Positions 1-11,103 of a stretch of 64,000 nucleotides of DNA are shown in pieces (position 1 is the first letter of the stretch; every line of letters begins with the position of its first letter). This DNA comes from Blumeriella jaapii (Eukaryota; Ascomycota; Leotiomycetes; Helotiales; Drepanopezizaceae), in assembly GCA_009599575.1 (NCBI GenBank), contig VWND01000076.1:1364001-1428000 (forward strand), read 5' to 3'. The translations under genes were made by a program, and so were the position numbers. A model generated the notes under the pieces. That model was given only the letters and a program-made list of their open reading frames with translations. It did not search any database and was not told the DNA's origin.

Positions 1-1571
1 GCGAGAAGAACGTCCCCCCCAGGGCGGCCGATATTGAGAACGCCCCCCCCTCGCCCGCGCCCGCGCCGCCCACGCCCAGTGCCAAAGGCGAAGAGGGAAA
101 CGACGCAGATGGAAACGAAAGCCAAAGCCAGTCCTCGGCCTTCCGCAGCCTCGGCTGGCTCGACCGCTTCCTCGCGCTGTGGATCTTCCTCGCCATGGCT
201 GTCGGCATCATCTTGGGCAACACCGTCCCGGGCACAGGGCCGGCGCTGCAGAAGGGGGAGTTCGTGGGCGTTAGTGTGCCGATTGGTGAGTGGTGGCGTG
301 CTTTACTTTACGTGGTCCTTATACCTGAGCTTGCGAGAGGGCAGAGGGCAGAGGGCATGTGGCTCGCTGCGCGTGTGAATGGTTCTGTGGGATGGGATCC
401 ATGGTCTCGGTTCGTCGTCTTTGCTTTGGGGTCTGAGTCTGAGCGAGGAGAGGAGAGAGAGAGAGAGAGAGGACGAGAGCAAAGCTAATACCCAATTCTA
501 AGCCATCGGCCTCCTCATCATGATGTACCCCATTCTATGCAAAGTCCGCTACGAGACCCTGCACCTCGTGCTCCGCACGCGCGAGATCTGGACGCAGATT
601 CTGTTCAGCGTCATCGTCAACTGGATCGTGGCGCCTCTGCTTATGGTACGTCCGGTTACCGTATCTGTGGCCATTGTGTCTGCTCTTTCGCTTCTTCTTG
701 AGTGATGCTTCGGATCTTGTGCGTCGAGAAAGGAAAGTGCTGATATGTAGAGAAGCTTGGTCTGGCCTGGGCTTTCCTCCCTGATAAAAGCGGTCTTCGC
801 GAAGGTCTGATCCTCGTTGGACTGGCGCGATGTATAGCCATGGTCCTGATCTGGACGGGCCTCGCTGGTGGAGACAACGAATGTAAGCGCGCTCGGCCAA
901 AGAGCAGAGTCCCCTTCACTTCGAATCTCTTGACATTCCAGCTGACCCACCACCCAGACTGCGCCATCCTTGTCGCCATCAACTCCCTCCTCCAGATCGT
1001 GCTCTACGCGCCCCTCGCGCTCCTCTTCATCAAAGTCATCTCGCGCGAGGAGCAACGCCTCGACGTCTCCTACCCGGTAGTCGCCAAATCCGTCGCCGTC
1101 TTCCTCGGCATCCCCCTCGGCGCCGCGATCCTCACGCGGCTCACGCTCCGGAGACTCGTCTCCCCACGCTGGTACGAGCGGGTGTTCCTCCGCTGGGCCG
1201 CGCCCTGGTCTCTCATCGGTCTCCTCTTCACGATCCTCGTGCTCTTCGCCTCGCAGGGCCGGCGGGTCGCGCACCAGGTCGTGTCCGTGGTGCGCGTGGC
1301 CGGCCCGCTCACCGTCTACTTCGGCATCGTCTTCTCGGCGCTGCTCGTCACTCGCCGCCTGGGCTTCGGGTACAAGCTCGCGGCGACACAGAGCTTCACG
1401 GCGGCGAGCAACAACTTCGAGCTGGCGATTGCGGTTGCCGTCGCCACGTACGGCCCGGACTCGGACCAGGCGCTGGCGAGTACCGTGGGCCCGCTGATCG
1501 AGGTGCCGGTCCTGCTGGGCCTCGTGTACGTGGCCAAGGCGATTGGGAGGCGGTGGAGGTGGGAGAATTGA
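1..1571 (+). CDS. ACR3: Arsenite efflux transporter Acr3 (5' end outside window)
   Basis: A multi-pass plasma-membrane carrier of the ACR3 (BART superfamily) type, which exports arsenite. Exons read 3-285, 503-645, 756-882 and 958-1571; all three introns have GT..AG ends and keep the frame, giving about 388 residues with the N-terminus missing. The first visible residues are a Pro/Ala/Gln-rich cytosolic tail, followed by LDRFLALWIFLAMAVGIILG (TM1). Family hallmarks are present: the Cys in MMYPILCKVRYE, LGLAWAFLPD, ARCIAMVLIWTGLAGGDNEY and the conserved Cys of YCAILVAINS. The C-terminal half (FTAASNNFELAIAVAVATYG) is the usual conserved helix. The neighbour HPP gene is co-oriented but separated by 846 nt. 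The identity is firm; only the N-terminus and any upstream arsenate genes are unseen. Confidence 0.93.
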
Positions 1572-2417
1572 GGGTGTTGGCGGCGTTGGAGGGGGAGGGG
1601 GCAGGGGAAGAGGAAAGCTGGATGCAGGAACCGGACAGGACAGGACAGTCGCGCTAGTACGCACGTGACAAAACTCGGCGTGATCCGAGCCCAAAGTGCT
1701 AGTTCACACACTACCCCAGGTCACGTGTGGACTAGCTTAGCACGCTCCCTAAGCACAGTACAAATGTGTCATCGCGCCCGTCCCCTCTCTCTCGCCCTCG
1801 CCATCCCCCAAATCCCCTCAAACTCTTATATAATAGTCACCCGCCTCTTCCCTCTCATTCGCTCTCCTCTTTCGCAGCTACCCCGATTCTCGCATGACTA
1901 GTTGATCATGATGAGATGACGATGGTTATGCCTTTCTTGTCGTTGTGGTCTCGCTCTTCTTCTCCTCGGGACTTGCTTGTCATGCCTTTATGCTTGCGCG
2001 ATGCTGAGCTGTGCTGACTGCCGTGCTAGCTGCTGTTCCGTGCGACGTACAGTAGCTCCGGAGATGCGCTTTCCTGCTGTCATGGAATACCCAGGTCGCG
2101 CACTCGGCTGGGTGGCATTGCGTCAATGAACAGGCATAGGCATGTGTTGCGTTGCGTTGCTTTGTTTTGTTCTCCTTTCGCTTGCGAGTAGACTTTGGCC
2201 TACACCGGACGAGCTACTAGTCGCTACTCGGCGCTTCGTTTGCTACATATCCGAACCTTCACGTCGAAGTGCATTGGTTCTTGCATGTATCTCCATTGCC
2301 TTCGACCGATCAAGGATTGCTCAAGCGCCCTGAGGCCTACTTCATTTTCCCTTGACCGAAGTTGCGAGGGTCGAATAGATCACCTCCTAGGACCAGAGAA
2401 AGGTCACGATCAGGATC
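1572..2417. other. Intergenic region between ACR3 and the HPP gene
   Basis: This region should hold the ACR3 terminator and the HPP promoter. No ORF with coding character was found. A run of pyrimidines and a TATATAATA stretch at about 1827-1835 is the only promoter-like element seen. Confidence 0.5.
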
Positions 2418-3605
2418 ATGCCGGGTCCAGCGCTCGACTTTGATATAGACCGCTACCTCAACCGCGTCGTCCCCCGCTCGCGTGTCGCCCTCCTCCCCAA
2501 ACCCGTATCACGTTTTCTCGGCCACAGAGACGAGCCGCCCAAGCCCATCGGCAGCATCGTCGTCTGGCTCTGGGCATTGGTCGGTGGGTTCGTCGGCATC
2601 CTCGTCATCGAAGCCGTGTTCAGGACCGAGAGGCTGAAGTCCGATGGCGCGCCCATTATCATTGCGAGTTTGGTAAGCCTCCCCTCCCCTCCCCTCCCCT
2701 CTCCCCTCCCCTCCCCTCCCCTCACCATTCCAGCCCAACTTTTTGGAAACAACAACCTCTCGAAGCCAAGCCGGACTGAACTGACATGGACGAACACACC
2801 AGGGCGCAGCCGCCGTTCTCGAGTACAACACCATCGACTCGCCGCTCGCGCAGCCGCGCAACGCGCTCCTCGGCCAGGTCTTCTCCGCGCTCCTCGGCGT
2901 CTCCATCACCAAGCTCTTCCAGCTGAGCCCGAATTACGCGGATCTGCGCTGGGTGGCCGGCGCGCTGTCCGTTGGCCTCGCGTCGGCCGTCATGAGCATC
3001 ACCAAGGTAAAAACCCCCCTTCTCTCTAACTCTCAATGTCGAGGAAAACGAACTGAGGAGTCTGCTAGACGGTGCACCCGCCTGCGGGCGCGACGGCCCT
3101 GCTGGCGAGCACGTCGCCCGAGATCGAGCGCCTGGGCTGGTTCCTCGTGCCGCTGGTGACGCTCGGCGCCGTGCTCATGCTGGCCGTGGCGTGCGTGCTG
3201 AACAACATTCAACGGCGCTTCCCGATCTACTGGTGGACGCCAGTGGACCTGGCGCGGAAGACGCCCGCGGAGGAGGAGGAGGAGGAGGAGAAGAAGAAGA
3301 AGAACAAGAAGAATAGTGATGTTGAGCTTGGCGTCGCTGCTCCTCCCCCAAGAGGAGTCAGGGGGAACGAGGTGTCGGGCTTCAATCACGGCGACTTTGT
3401 GAAGGGCGATGACGAGGCGCGCATCGTGATTGAGGGCGGGAGGATTGTGGTGCCGGGGTGGGTGGCACTGGGGCTGGAACAGAGGGCCGTGTTGGAGGTT
3501 TTGCGGGGGAAGCTGGAGGAGGGAGGGCGGGAGCTGGCGAGGGCTGGGAGTCAGGAGTCGGAGCAGACGCATTTTGACGATGCGTCTTCTGCTCGGCATA
3601 CGTAG
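2418..3605 (+). CDS. HPP-family integral membrane protein
   Basis: Exons 2418-2672, 2803-3006 and 3069-3605 encode 331 residues; both introns are phase 0 with GT..AG borders. The protein has four to five hydrophobic segments (IGSIVVWLWALVGGFVGILV, the segment around APIIIASLGAAAVLEY, LRWVAGALSVGLASAVMSI and LVPLVTLGAVLMLAVACVLN) and the signature TVHPPAGATALLA that names the HPP family. Plant members are chloroplast nitrite transporters and fungal members are uncharacterised, so the substrate here is unknown. After the last TM (residue ~215) comes a Glu/Lys-rich cytosolic tail. Intron 1 contains a CCTCC microsatellite that opens six-frame shadow ORFs. The start ATG fits the family start (a conserved DIDRYLNR region follows). 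Confidence 0.85.
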
Positions 3606-4271
3606 TTGTCAGCGATAATAGTTCCCCAAATGACAGGATTTTTTCCAAACACGTCTTGATTGAGTACCTGAAAGCTTGGCGAGTGAAGGAATTATAGATC
3701 GCCTATCTTGGTTGAAGGAATTATAGCTCGCCTATCTTGGTACCTAGTTTGGCAGGTACTGTAGCAGGTGCCTTCCATTTCATGACCTACACTGGCTGAT
3801 GGATTGATTGATTCTCGCCTACTTCCCCCCCCCCCAGAACTCCCGGCTTCAGTCTCATCTCCTCTCCAAGACCGACCGCCACAGCGGCGGCGTCTTCCTC
3901 CCCCCCCCTCTGTGCGGTCAAGTCACCAGTCGCGGGAGTCGACCCAGCCAGCTCGTTGTACACGGCGCGGTAGGTTAGCGCAGCGGTTGAGATGGAAGAG
4001 CCAAATCCGTTCTTTTATCTTTCTCTTTCTAGCTAGAGCGGTAGTAGGTACATGCATGCCAGAGCGCCCCCCCCCTCCCCCCCCCCCCCCCCCCCCCCCC
4101 CGTCCCCCCCCCCCCCCCTCGTTCCTTTTCTTCCTAGCCATGACCGTAGTAGGTAGGTACGTGCATGCCAGACGTCGATAACGCGCAGTTGCTTAGTGCC
4201 AGTGGCAAGCGCAAGCCAATCCCAAGCCAGGGAGGTTGCATCGCTGCTGAGCGCAGCGTTTTCCGGATCGA
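3606..4271. repeat. Intergenic repeats: 29-nt direct repeat, poly-C tracts and a duplicated block
   Basis: Between two convergent genes. Two copies of a 29-nt unit (TGAAGGAATTATAG.. CGCCTATCTTGGT) lie at 3684-3741. Long C tracts occur at about 3827-3835, 4067-4098 and 4104-4118. A block ending in GTAGTAGGTA..TGCATGCCAG is present twice, at about 4038-4060 and 4147-4170, on either side of the C tracts. No gene is supported. Confidence 0.6.
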
Positions 4272-6248
4272 TCAAGACGGCGCACCATCCACGACGGCCC
4301 CGTACGGAAGCGGCTCGTAGTCCCCGTAGCAAGCCTCGTCGTACTTGGCCAGCTCCTCCGCCCTCTCCTGCGTCTTGAGAAAGGTCGAGCTCGCACCAGC
4401 CATCCAGTCGGTCGGCGCCACACGCGGGGAAGTTGAGGCCCAGGGGCAGCGTGCGCTGGTTGAGGATGAAGTGGATGTATGTGGTCTGCTTGCCGTCTTC
4501 GTACACGCGCTGCGCGTTCAAGGGGGAGGGGGTCTGGATGAGTTCGATGTCGAGCCGGGCACCGAAAGGCTCGAGGTGGGACACGGTGAGGTTGTGAGGA
4601 CCGGGGTAGTGCGTCGCGGGCAGGAAGCCGTTGAATTGCTTGAAGCCGAAGGCGGTGATGATGCTCATGATGTTCGTGTCGTGGGAGAAGTCGAAGTAGA
4701 GGCTTTGGTTCAAGGGGAAGGTCTCGGTGCTGGAGTCGAGGGTCGTGTTGATCTGAGAGCCGCAGTAGCCGAGAGTGTGGTTTTGGAGGCGGGCGATGGT
4801 TTCTTGGACGTAGCCCAGCCCGACAGCTCTTCCTGTTGGGGACTGGATGACTGTTAGTCGTGTAACAATGATGGGAGCAGTGAGAGACGCACCTGGAAGC
4901 TGGAACTGCCTGCGAAGTAGATGTCGAGCGAATACCCAAAATGGATCCACTCTTCGTAAGTGAAGAGATCGCAGAAGACGCTGTATCCATACGCCACCTT
5001 TAAATCGTGAGCCAACGGTCGAGACTCATCGAGGAAGTGACTTACTGTTTCATATGGACACAAGGTCTGCATCGCGTAGACATCATCAACGGTGAGCTCA
5101 TAACCCTTCAAGAGAGGCTGCAATCGCTTGGTAGCATCTTTGAGATAAATGCCAACCCACTCCGCGGTGGCATTTTTACCCCCAGCGTTTCGGTAGCTAT
5201 GGGAATTGTTACAAGCTTTGCCGCCGGCTAGCGAGTTGTTGAAGCCTGGGGCTTCGATGATCACTTCAATAGTCGCGTTGTTCGTCCATTCCAGACCGAA
5301 GAAGCCTGCCATGAAATACTCTGCGCTCTGGCAAGCTGTCAGCAAAGCAGCTTTTACTGCGAAAGAAGTTGCTTACTTTCAACATCCGATCTTGAGTCGT
5401 CGTGCGAACGATGATCTTACTATTCGGATTGTATAGCTGGGCATATTGGTAGTAGTGCAGGATACCACTCTCGAACAACTCCTGTCGTCCTCTCGGAACC
5501 AAGATCTCTCGGCCAAGCTCATGCTTCCACTCATTCAGGAACGAGAGCTGACCTTCAGCTTGGAACGTGCCGGTGAGATTGGCCATCTTGTCTCCGAAGA
5601 CATTAACGCTGGAGCTTGTAGTTGGGTACCGAGATCCATGACGTGACAGCATCTGAGGAACGATCAATACCGGGAGGCCCAGGAAACGTATCTGAACACG
5701 GGTCTTACCTGGACCTGCGTAATTTTCGCTCCCGGAGGCAACGGATACTCGGCAACCCCAAACCCCTTCGGATTCGGAAAGTACGGCGACAACTGGCCCA
5801 TCAACTGGAAAATACTCTCATTGCCGTACTGCCCTACAATCGGCATCCCGGTCTCCAGGGGGGTGTTGGGCACAAAAGTCACCGTCGGCGCAAACGAGAC
5901 AGCATTCGTCTGCGCCAGGAACGGCGCTCTGCCCGTCGCCGTCGGCCCAGCCCAGAGCTCCGGGATGGTCTGGAAATACTGCGGCACCTTCTCCTTCTCC
6001 TTCGCCGCATCCGCATGACCCATGCCAGCGGGCATGTGAGCATGGCCAGCCGTGGCGACCAGGAGCAGATTGTCGAATAGCATGCCGAACGTGCAGTACA
6101 TGATCAAGCCCATGAAGACGACCAGCACGACTTTGCTCCACAAACATACGCTTTTCGAATGCGTGAAGACAGCTGGGGAGGGTGGGACATCTTTCTCATC
6201 GCGTTCCTTCTTCGAGAGAAGGGTGTTGTCCTCCTCTGAGGTCCGCAT
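4272..6248 (-). CDS. Membrane-anchored histidine acid phosphatase (phytase-like), frameshifted near the C-terminus
   Basis: A branch-2 histidine phosphatase, probably extracytoplasmic, hydrolysing phosphomonoesters. On the minus strand the exons run 6248-5709, 5652-5377, 5327-5046, 4997-4893 and 4842 to the end. The start is the ATG at 6248, because the upstream in-frame codon is GTG. Residues ~38-65 form a signal-anchor. The catalytic motif RHGSRYP opens exon 2 and the second catalytic motif SHDTN lies in exon 5; several N-glycosylation sequons support a luminal location. In the last exon the frame GWCELD breaks at about 4383: the next base frame continues as FLKTQERAEELAKYDEACYG and ends at the TGA at 4272-4274. 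One extra base or two missing bases explain it. Without correction the reading frame runs on into poly-C DNA, which is implausible. Length about 590 residues. Confidence 0.85.
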
Positions 6249-7149
6249 CGCGACTGCTTGCACGCCTGTGCCTTCTGATACGTCCCGACTTGTTCTCCCT
6301 CGCGCTGATGGTTAGCCGAATGTAAACAATGGAAGAGGTGGACTGATGTTCACGGGATCTCAGGGTGATGTTGATGTTGCTGTTTCAGTGGGCTTCATCG
6401 GCGCGGCGCATTGTTTTCCCGTGCCAATCAATGAGGACGGGAGCACCACAGACGTCACGTGATAGACAGAGCTAGTGCTCTCCCACCTGTGAGTCTTGTG
6501 CCCTCTCGCTTCGACGTACAGTACAGTATGAGCCCTTGAGGCTGCTGAACCAACTTGAAGGTGTGTCAAAGACTTTCGTTCTAAACTTCTTCTCTGAGGA
6601 TAGGGATATAACCTTAAATCCTAACAAGCCGGTCGAGCCAGTCAGTCCACTTTCGTTCCGTGTTATGCTTTGGGGTTCGCTAAGAATCGGAGTGCTCCAG
6701 CCCGATTTCAACAGGACTTCTCTCGTGCTATCGAATTTGACGCAAATTATGACGTATGTATATCAGTAACCAATCGAATGGTAGATACAACATGTATCGG
6801 CATCTCGATGCCTATAGCTTGCGTCTATCGTAAGTATTTTTTCCTCTTGCTACACTCACAGAATGCGGCAAAAGTGAGCATCTTTTCACGTTTCAGCACA
6901 CAACGAAAGTAAACGTGGATTGAAATTCCGCAAAAGTCAACTTGGATACAGCATCAACTCCTTGTCAGAGTTACGCTGCGGCTCTCGCTGTCGTATGAGA
7001 CTCTGACGTCAAGTTAACCACCCCGCATCTCTAGCTCTTATAGAGGTACTTAAAGCCGTACTTCACGTTTCCTACTTCAATCTGGCTGATCTTGTTCTAT
7101 CAACATCCCCACATCCCAAGCCAGATTAACAGTTAGAAACACCCGCAAT
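6249..7149. other. Divergent promoter region, phosphatase / alcohol dehydrogenase
   Basis: 901 nt between two divergent starts. It holds a GTACAGTACAGTAT element at 6516-6529, one of many copies in the window. No coding segment is convincing. Confidence 0.45.
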
Positions 7150-8387
7150 ATGGCCTCAAAAGTCCCCGAAAAGATGCTCGCTGCCCAAGTGGTCGAGGTA
7201 GATACCAACACCTGCCTCCTCGATCTAGGCACCTTACCAGATGACGGAAACAGCTAACCAAAACCGCCAGTTCAAAAAGCCCTACAAAATCCATGAGATC
7301 TCTGTGCCAGGCAAAGAGCTCGATGAGCATGACATGCTTGTCAAAGTCGCCGTCGCCTCTCTCTGCCACACAGACGGCATGGTGACGGACGGCATCATGG
7401 GCACGCCACTGCCCTGCGTCGGTTCGCACGAGGGCTCAGGCACCGTCGTGAGAGTCGGCTCGGCCATCTCGGAATTCCAAGCCGGCGACCGGGTCCTGTG
7501 CAGCTTGGTCTATCACCGCTGCCGGAAGTGCACGACCTGCCAACGTCCCGAGCGCGACACGCAGTACTGCCCGCAAGTGGGTGGCTTGCTGGGCGTGAGC
7601 CGTGACGGCTCCTTTGCCGAGTATGAAGTGGTCGATGGCCGCGAGTGCTGCAAGCTGCCCGAGAACCTCAGCTTCCAGTCCGCCGCGCCGCTCGCCTGTG
7701 CGGGCATCACGGTGTGGGGAGGCCTGGTCCGGGCCGGGCTGCAAAAGGGGGAGACGGTTGCCATCATCGGTGCTGGAGGCGGGCTGGGCCATCTCGGCGT
7801 GCAGTTTGCGAAGGCGCTGGGCTTGAAGGTGCTTGCTGTCGATGCTAGGGACGAGGGGCTGGCGCTCGCGGAGGACTGTGGTGCGGATCATGTGGTGGAT
7901 GCGCGGCAGGCAAAGGAGAAAGTCGTGGAGGAGGTGAAGAGGCTTACGGACGGGAAGCTGGCCGATGCGACGTTGAACCTCAGTGAGCACGAGACGGCCG
8001 CGCCGACAGGCGCTGCCGTGACAAAGATGCATGGCTTGCTTGTGCAGATAGCGCAGCCGACGAATGTCTCTGTGCCCTTTGAAGAGTTAGTCTTCAGGGA
8101 CATTCGGATCCACGGCTCCCTCACCAGCAAGTTCACACCTCCGAGGACCCAGCGTCAAGATAGATACTGTACTAACAGGAGTAGGCTCACGGGAAGAGTG
8201 CAAAAAAATGTTAGATGTCGTCTCTAAAAACAAGATCAGGGTCAAGACCAATCCTTTCGACGGCATCAAGGAGATACCTCAAGCCGTCGAGCTTGCCCAT
8301 TCAGGTAAGATGCAAGGAAAGCCCGTCGTCTTGATCGATAAAGAAGCCATTGAGAAGGAAAAGAGATCAGGTTTGGAGATGGTCTAG
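7150..8387 (+). CDS. Zinc-type alcohol dehydrogenase (MDR family), with a putative GC-AG intron
   Basis: Oxidises or reduces alcohols/aldehydes with NAD(P). Exons 7150-7197, 7271-8126 and 8185-8387 give 368 residues. Catalytic zinc ligands are seen in SLCHTDGM and GSHEGSG. The structural-zinc lobe has four cysteines (C-R-K-C-T-T-C then Y-C). The Rossmann motif is GAGGGLGHLGVQFAKALG, followed by VLAVDARDE, whose Asp suggests NAD preference. The last intron must start one base into a codon, and no GT allows this; the GCAAGT at 8127 does, with branch site ACTAAC at 8171-8176 and acceptor GTAG at 8181-8184. The resulting join reads HGSLTSSREECKKM, as expected for the family. A second, 10-exon paralogue lies at 11104-12850. 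Confidence 0.88.
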
Positions 8388-8709
8388 AGCATTGAAAAAG
8401 TGGCTAGTTTGTGGCACGTTGGTGAGCAAGCCAGGTGGGCTAAAACGGAGTGGAGGATGGATATCAAAAGCATGAGGCCGTGTCTAATGATGAGAGTTGT
8501 TTCGATGGGAGTGAAGAAGTAAGAGTCTGAGCTCATCCGCCATCCCTTGATGAATCTCTCGCTCACGCGGATTGCATAAAAGCATGTATTCACCAAAAAA
8601 CCCAGGAAGCGTGAGGGAATTTATGGAAATGATGAACGACACAAGAAGATCTAGCAGTTGTTTCGCACCCGAAGAAGATTTTTGAAAATGAAACAACTCG
8701 ACGAAAGTA

Positions 8710-9737
8710 TTAAGAAAAGCTTCTCGAATGCCCCGAAATGCTTAATTTATTCGCTTCACTTTCTTGTCTGTAGCACCAGCAGACCTCTGCTTTGATAACG
8801 AAGTTTCCACCGGAAGGATTGGCATGGGAGGTAGACTTAATGAGACGCTCGTAGAGGATGCGATCAATTAACTGCTCTCCTAAGGGACGGCGTCTCGGCC
8901 AGGTTGACTCGTGTTGACAGTAATTGTGCTTGCGTTCTCGGACAACCATGGACAGGATTGAGACCAGAGCTTTGTCTGCCTCGCTTCGAGGCGTTGACAG
9001 ATTGAGCGGCTGTCTCTCTGCGACATTCGCAATCACCGAGTCCCCGATGTCCACCAAGGTTTGGGCGGCCCAGTTCAAGTCATGGCGGCCAAAAACAGGC
9101 CCCAGTTCACAGTAATCGTCCAGGAGATCGAAAGTGTCCTTTGCCTTGGTACCCATCTTCTCCAAAAATGCAGTTGCACGAACGTTGCGGGAAACGAGTT
9201 TTTCGAAACGCAGGAAGATGTCGTCGTTCAGAATGAGAATTCTGGCGACTGTGGCTTCCACGTCGCGCTGGACGAGAACAGGCTGCATAACAACTGCATT
9301 TGCTGAGTAAGATGTCTTCTCGGAAGTGATCTGTGTCAATGGCTGAAAAGGTTGCCATGATGTTGCGGACGACCCTCATCCTATCCTTAAGCAGGCCACT
9401 CGGCTGCTGGCCCGGTTCCGGAGTCAGGAAGGCTTTCTCGAGTTGCCATTGGGCCTCTTCCGTATCCGAATACATTCAGCCTCTAAACATCCATTGTAAA
9501 TCCTCATACAAATTTACCATGTTGTCGGCGGTGATCGACTGCGAATACATGTGCCGTGTCGAATTTCTCATCAGGCTCTTCACTTCTTTCCGATTTTTCA
9601 TCAAAGCTCTCTTCGGAGCTAGAAGGTTCTTCCTCCTGAACGACTTTCTCATTACCCTTTGCGTCAGTGTGACCACACGAGCATTGCATTTTTTGGCCGA
9701 TGGAGGGTTTGCTGAAGCACGAGATTGAAGAAGACAT
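8710..9737 (-). pseudogene. Unrecognised protein-coding remnant or badly resolved gene
   Basis: The best part is 8710-9339 (reading from about LVQRDVEATVARILILNDD down to the stop at 8710), helical and rich in charged residues, with coding-like composition. Upstream, another frame at 9676-9340 reads ITADNMVNLYEDLQWMFRG, then a TGA, then MYSDTEEAQWQLEKAFL, which also looks coding. The ATG at 9737 opens a Ser/Glu-rich third frame. No GT..AG introns of reasonable length join these frames. Either the locus is decaying or it carries several indels, as other genes in this window do. No family was recognised, so no function is proposed. Confidence 0.35.
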
Positions 9738-9739
9738 GT

Positions 9740-11103
9740 GGATGGGAAAGAAGAAGGATATGCTGCATGGAAAAACTCATCGCCGCATCTATCAACTTAC
9801 ATAGTAGAGAATATACAGTTGCGCCTATCTTTCTGTAAGAGTTCTCGAGAAATCAGTCAGTCCCAAGAGCCAGCGCTTGCTGTGCTCTGCAGAATTCGGG
9901 AAGCTGTGATATTTGGCCAGCGGTCTCCCCGAAGGCCGGCTGGAAGTGCTCAAAAAAAAAGACATTCTGATGAACAACGTCGAGGCAAGTTTTTGCAAAG
10001 CAAATGAGTGGTTTTGGTGCGCTTTGCCGCCAGTGGGTTGAAATACAGTTGGTGATCGACATCAGAGGGCCTGCGAGAGCCTTGCACTCTAAAGATGGGG
10101 ACGCGGCTACGTGATTGGCTAGCGCGACGCCCAAGGCCTCGAGGTTGAATCGAGCCGAATCTCCTACAGCATTCCCGCGTCGACTTTGGGCCAAACATCA
10201 ATCAATCTCGAGACCCTCCTTGGCCATCGACCAACTCTCTCCGCTACGGCAAGACCGTCGATCACCCGATGGTGCTACATCATAGACGCTGCTTCAGTCC
10301 GATCTTCACGCACACCACATCGTGCAGCTTTGGCCCCCCTTTACCGATGAGAGCCTGGCCCAGAGGGTACGGTTAACAGGCAGGCCAGACTAGATCTTTG
10401 GTGTTGCTCTTGTTCACATGCTTCAGGGCAGTTGTCTCTTTACTAGCTACGAGTGTTGGAGCTGCTCAGAGGCAAGGGATGCTTGTTCTGTGAGCTTTGG
10501 GCTCGAATCTCGGAAGACGGTCACATGGAGCAGATCTGCATATCTCCAACACCGGTTCTCCCGCAATCTGCGACTTGTTTGCATCAGCCATTCGTCAAGT
10601 GTCGTCTCTAGATCACCACCTTTCGCGTTGCGGCACCTTAGCCCCCACGCCCCGAGTCGATATCTTCGGGACCAAAGCTAATTTCTCCAATGTTTCAACA
10701 AACCGTGGCAAGAAAAGAGTCATGCCCAGCCTTTGGGAATAGCTTATCAAGTGGTTCGAAAAATCAAGGCAATGGAGAACTGTAGTACTGTGCGGAATTC
10801 AAGGAGCTCCAGGCCCACAGCTCAGTGTCTTTTCGCTCCAAGCCTCCAAAGCTCGTTTGCGATTAGCTCGAAACCGAGATGTTGACAACCTTGTTTGATT
10901 TTTTACAAGAACAATGTCGGTTGCGATCTCGAGTTCATACATTCAAGTTTGTGCTTCCAAAGAAAAGCAATGGTCATTTCAGTCCTGGATCGCTCTGCCC
11001 TCCCGCTATCCGACTTCGTGTTACATTTTTGGTTTCTACCATCGTTCCAAGTTTACACATTTCATCAGAACACTAAGCACTATACTTACCGCAAATGTAC
11101 AGC
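9740..11103. other. Gene-free stretch
   Basis: 1.36 kb without a supportable gene. Short ORFs on both strands lack recognisable domains and show no splice-consistent continuation. Confidence 0.45.

Noticed and set aside
549..1694. Long minus-strand frame (381 codons) opposite ACR3
   Set aside because: It is the antisense shadow of the ACR3 exons; no domain and Arg/Glu/His-rich composition.
10490..10520. GGGCTCGAATCTCGG resembling a tRNA B-box
   Set aside because: Flanking sequence does not fold into a cloverleaf.
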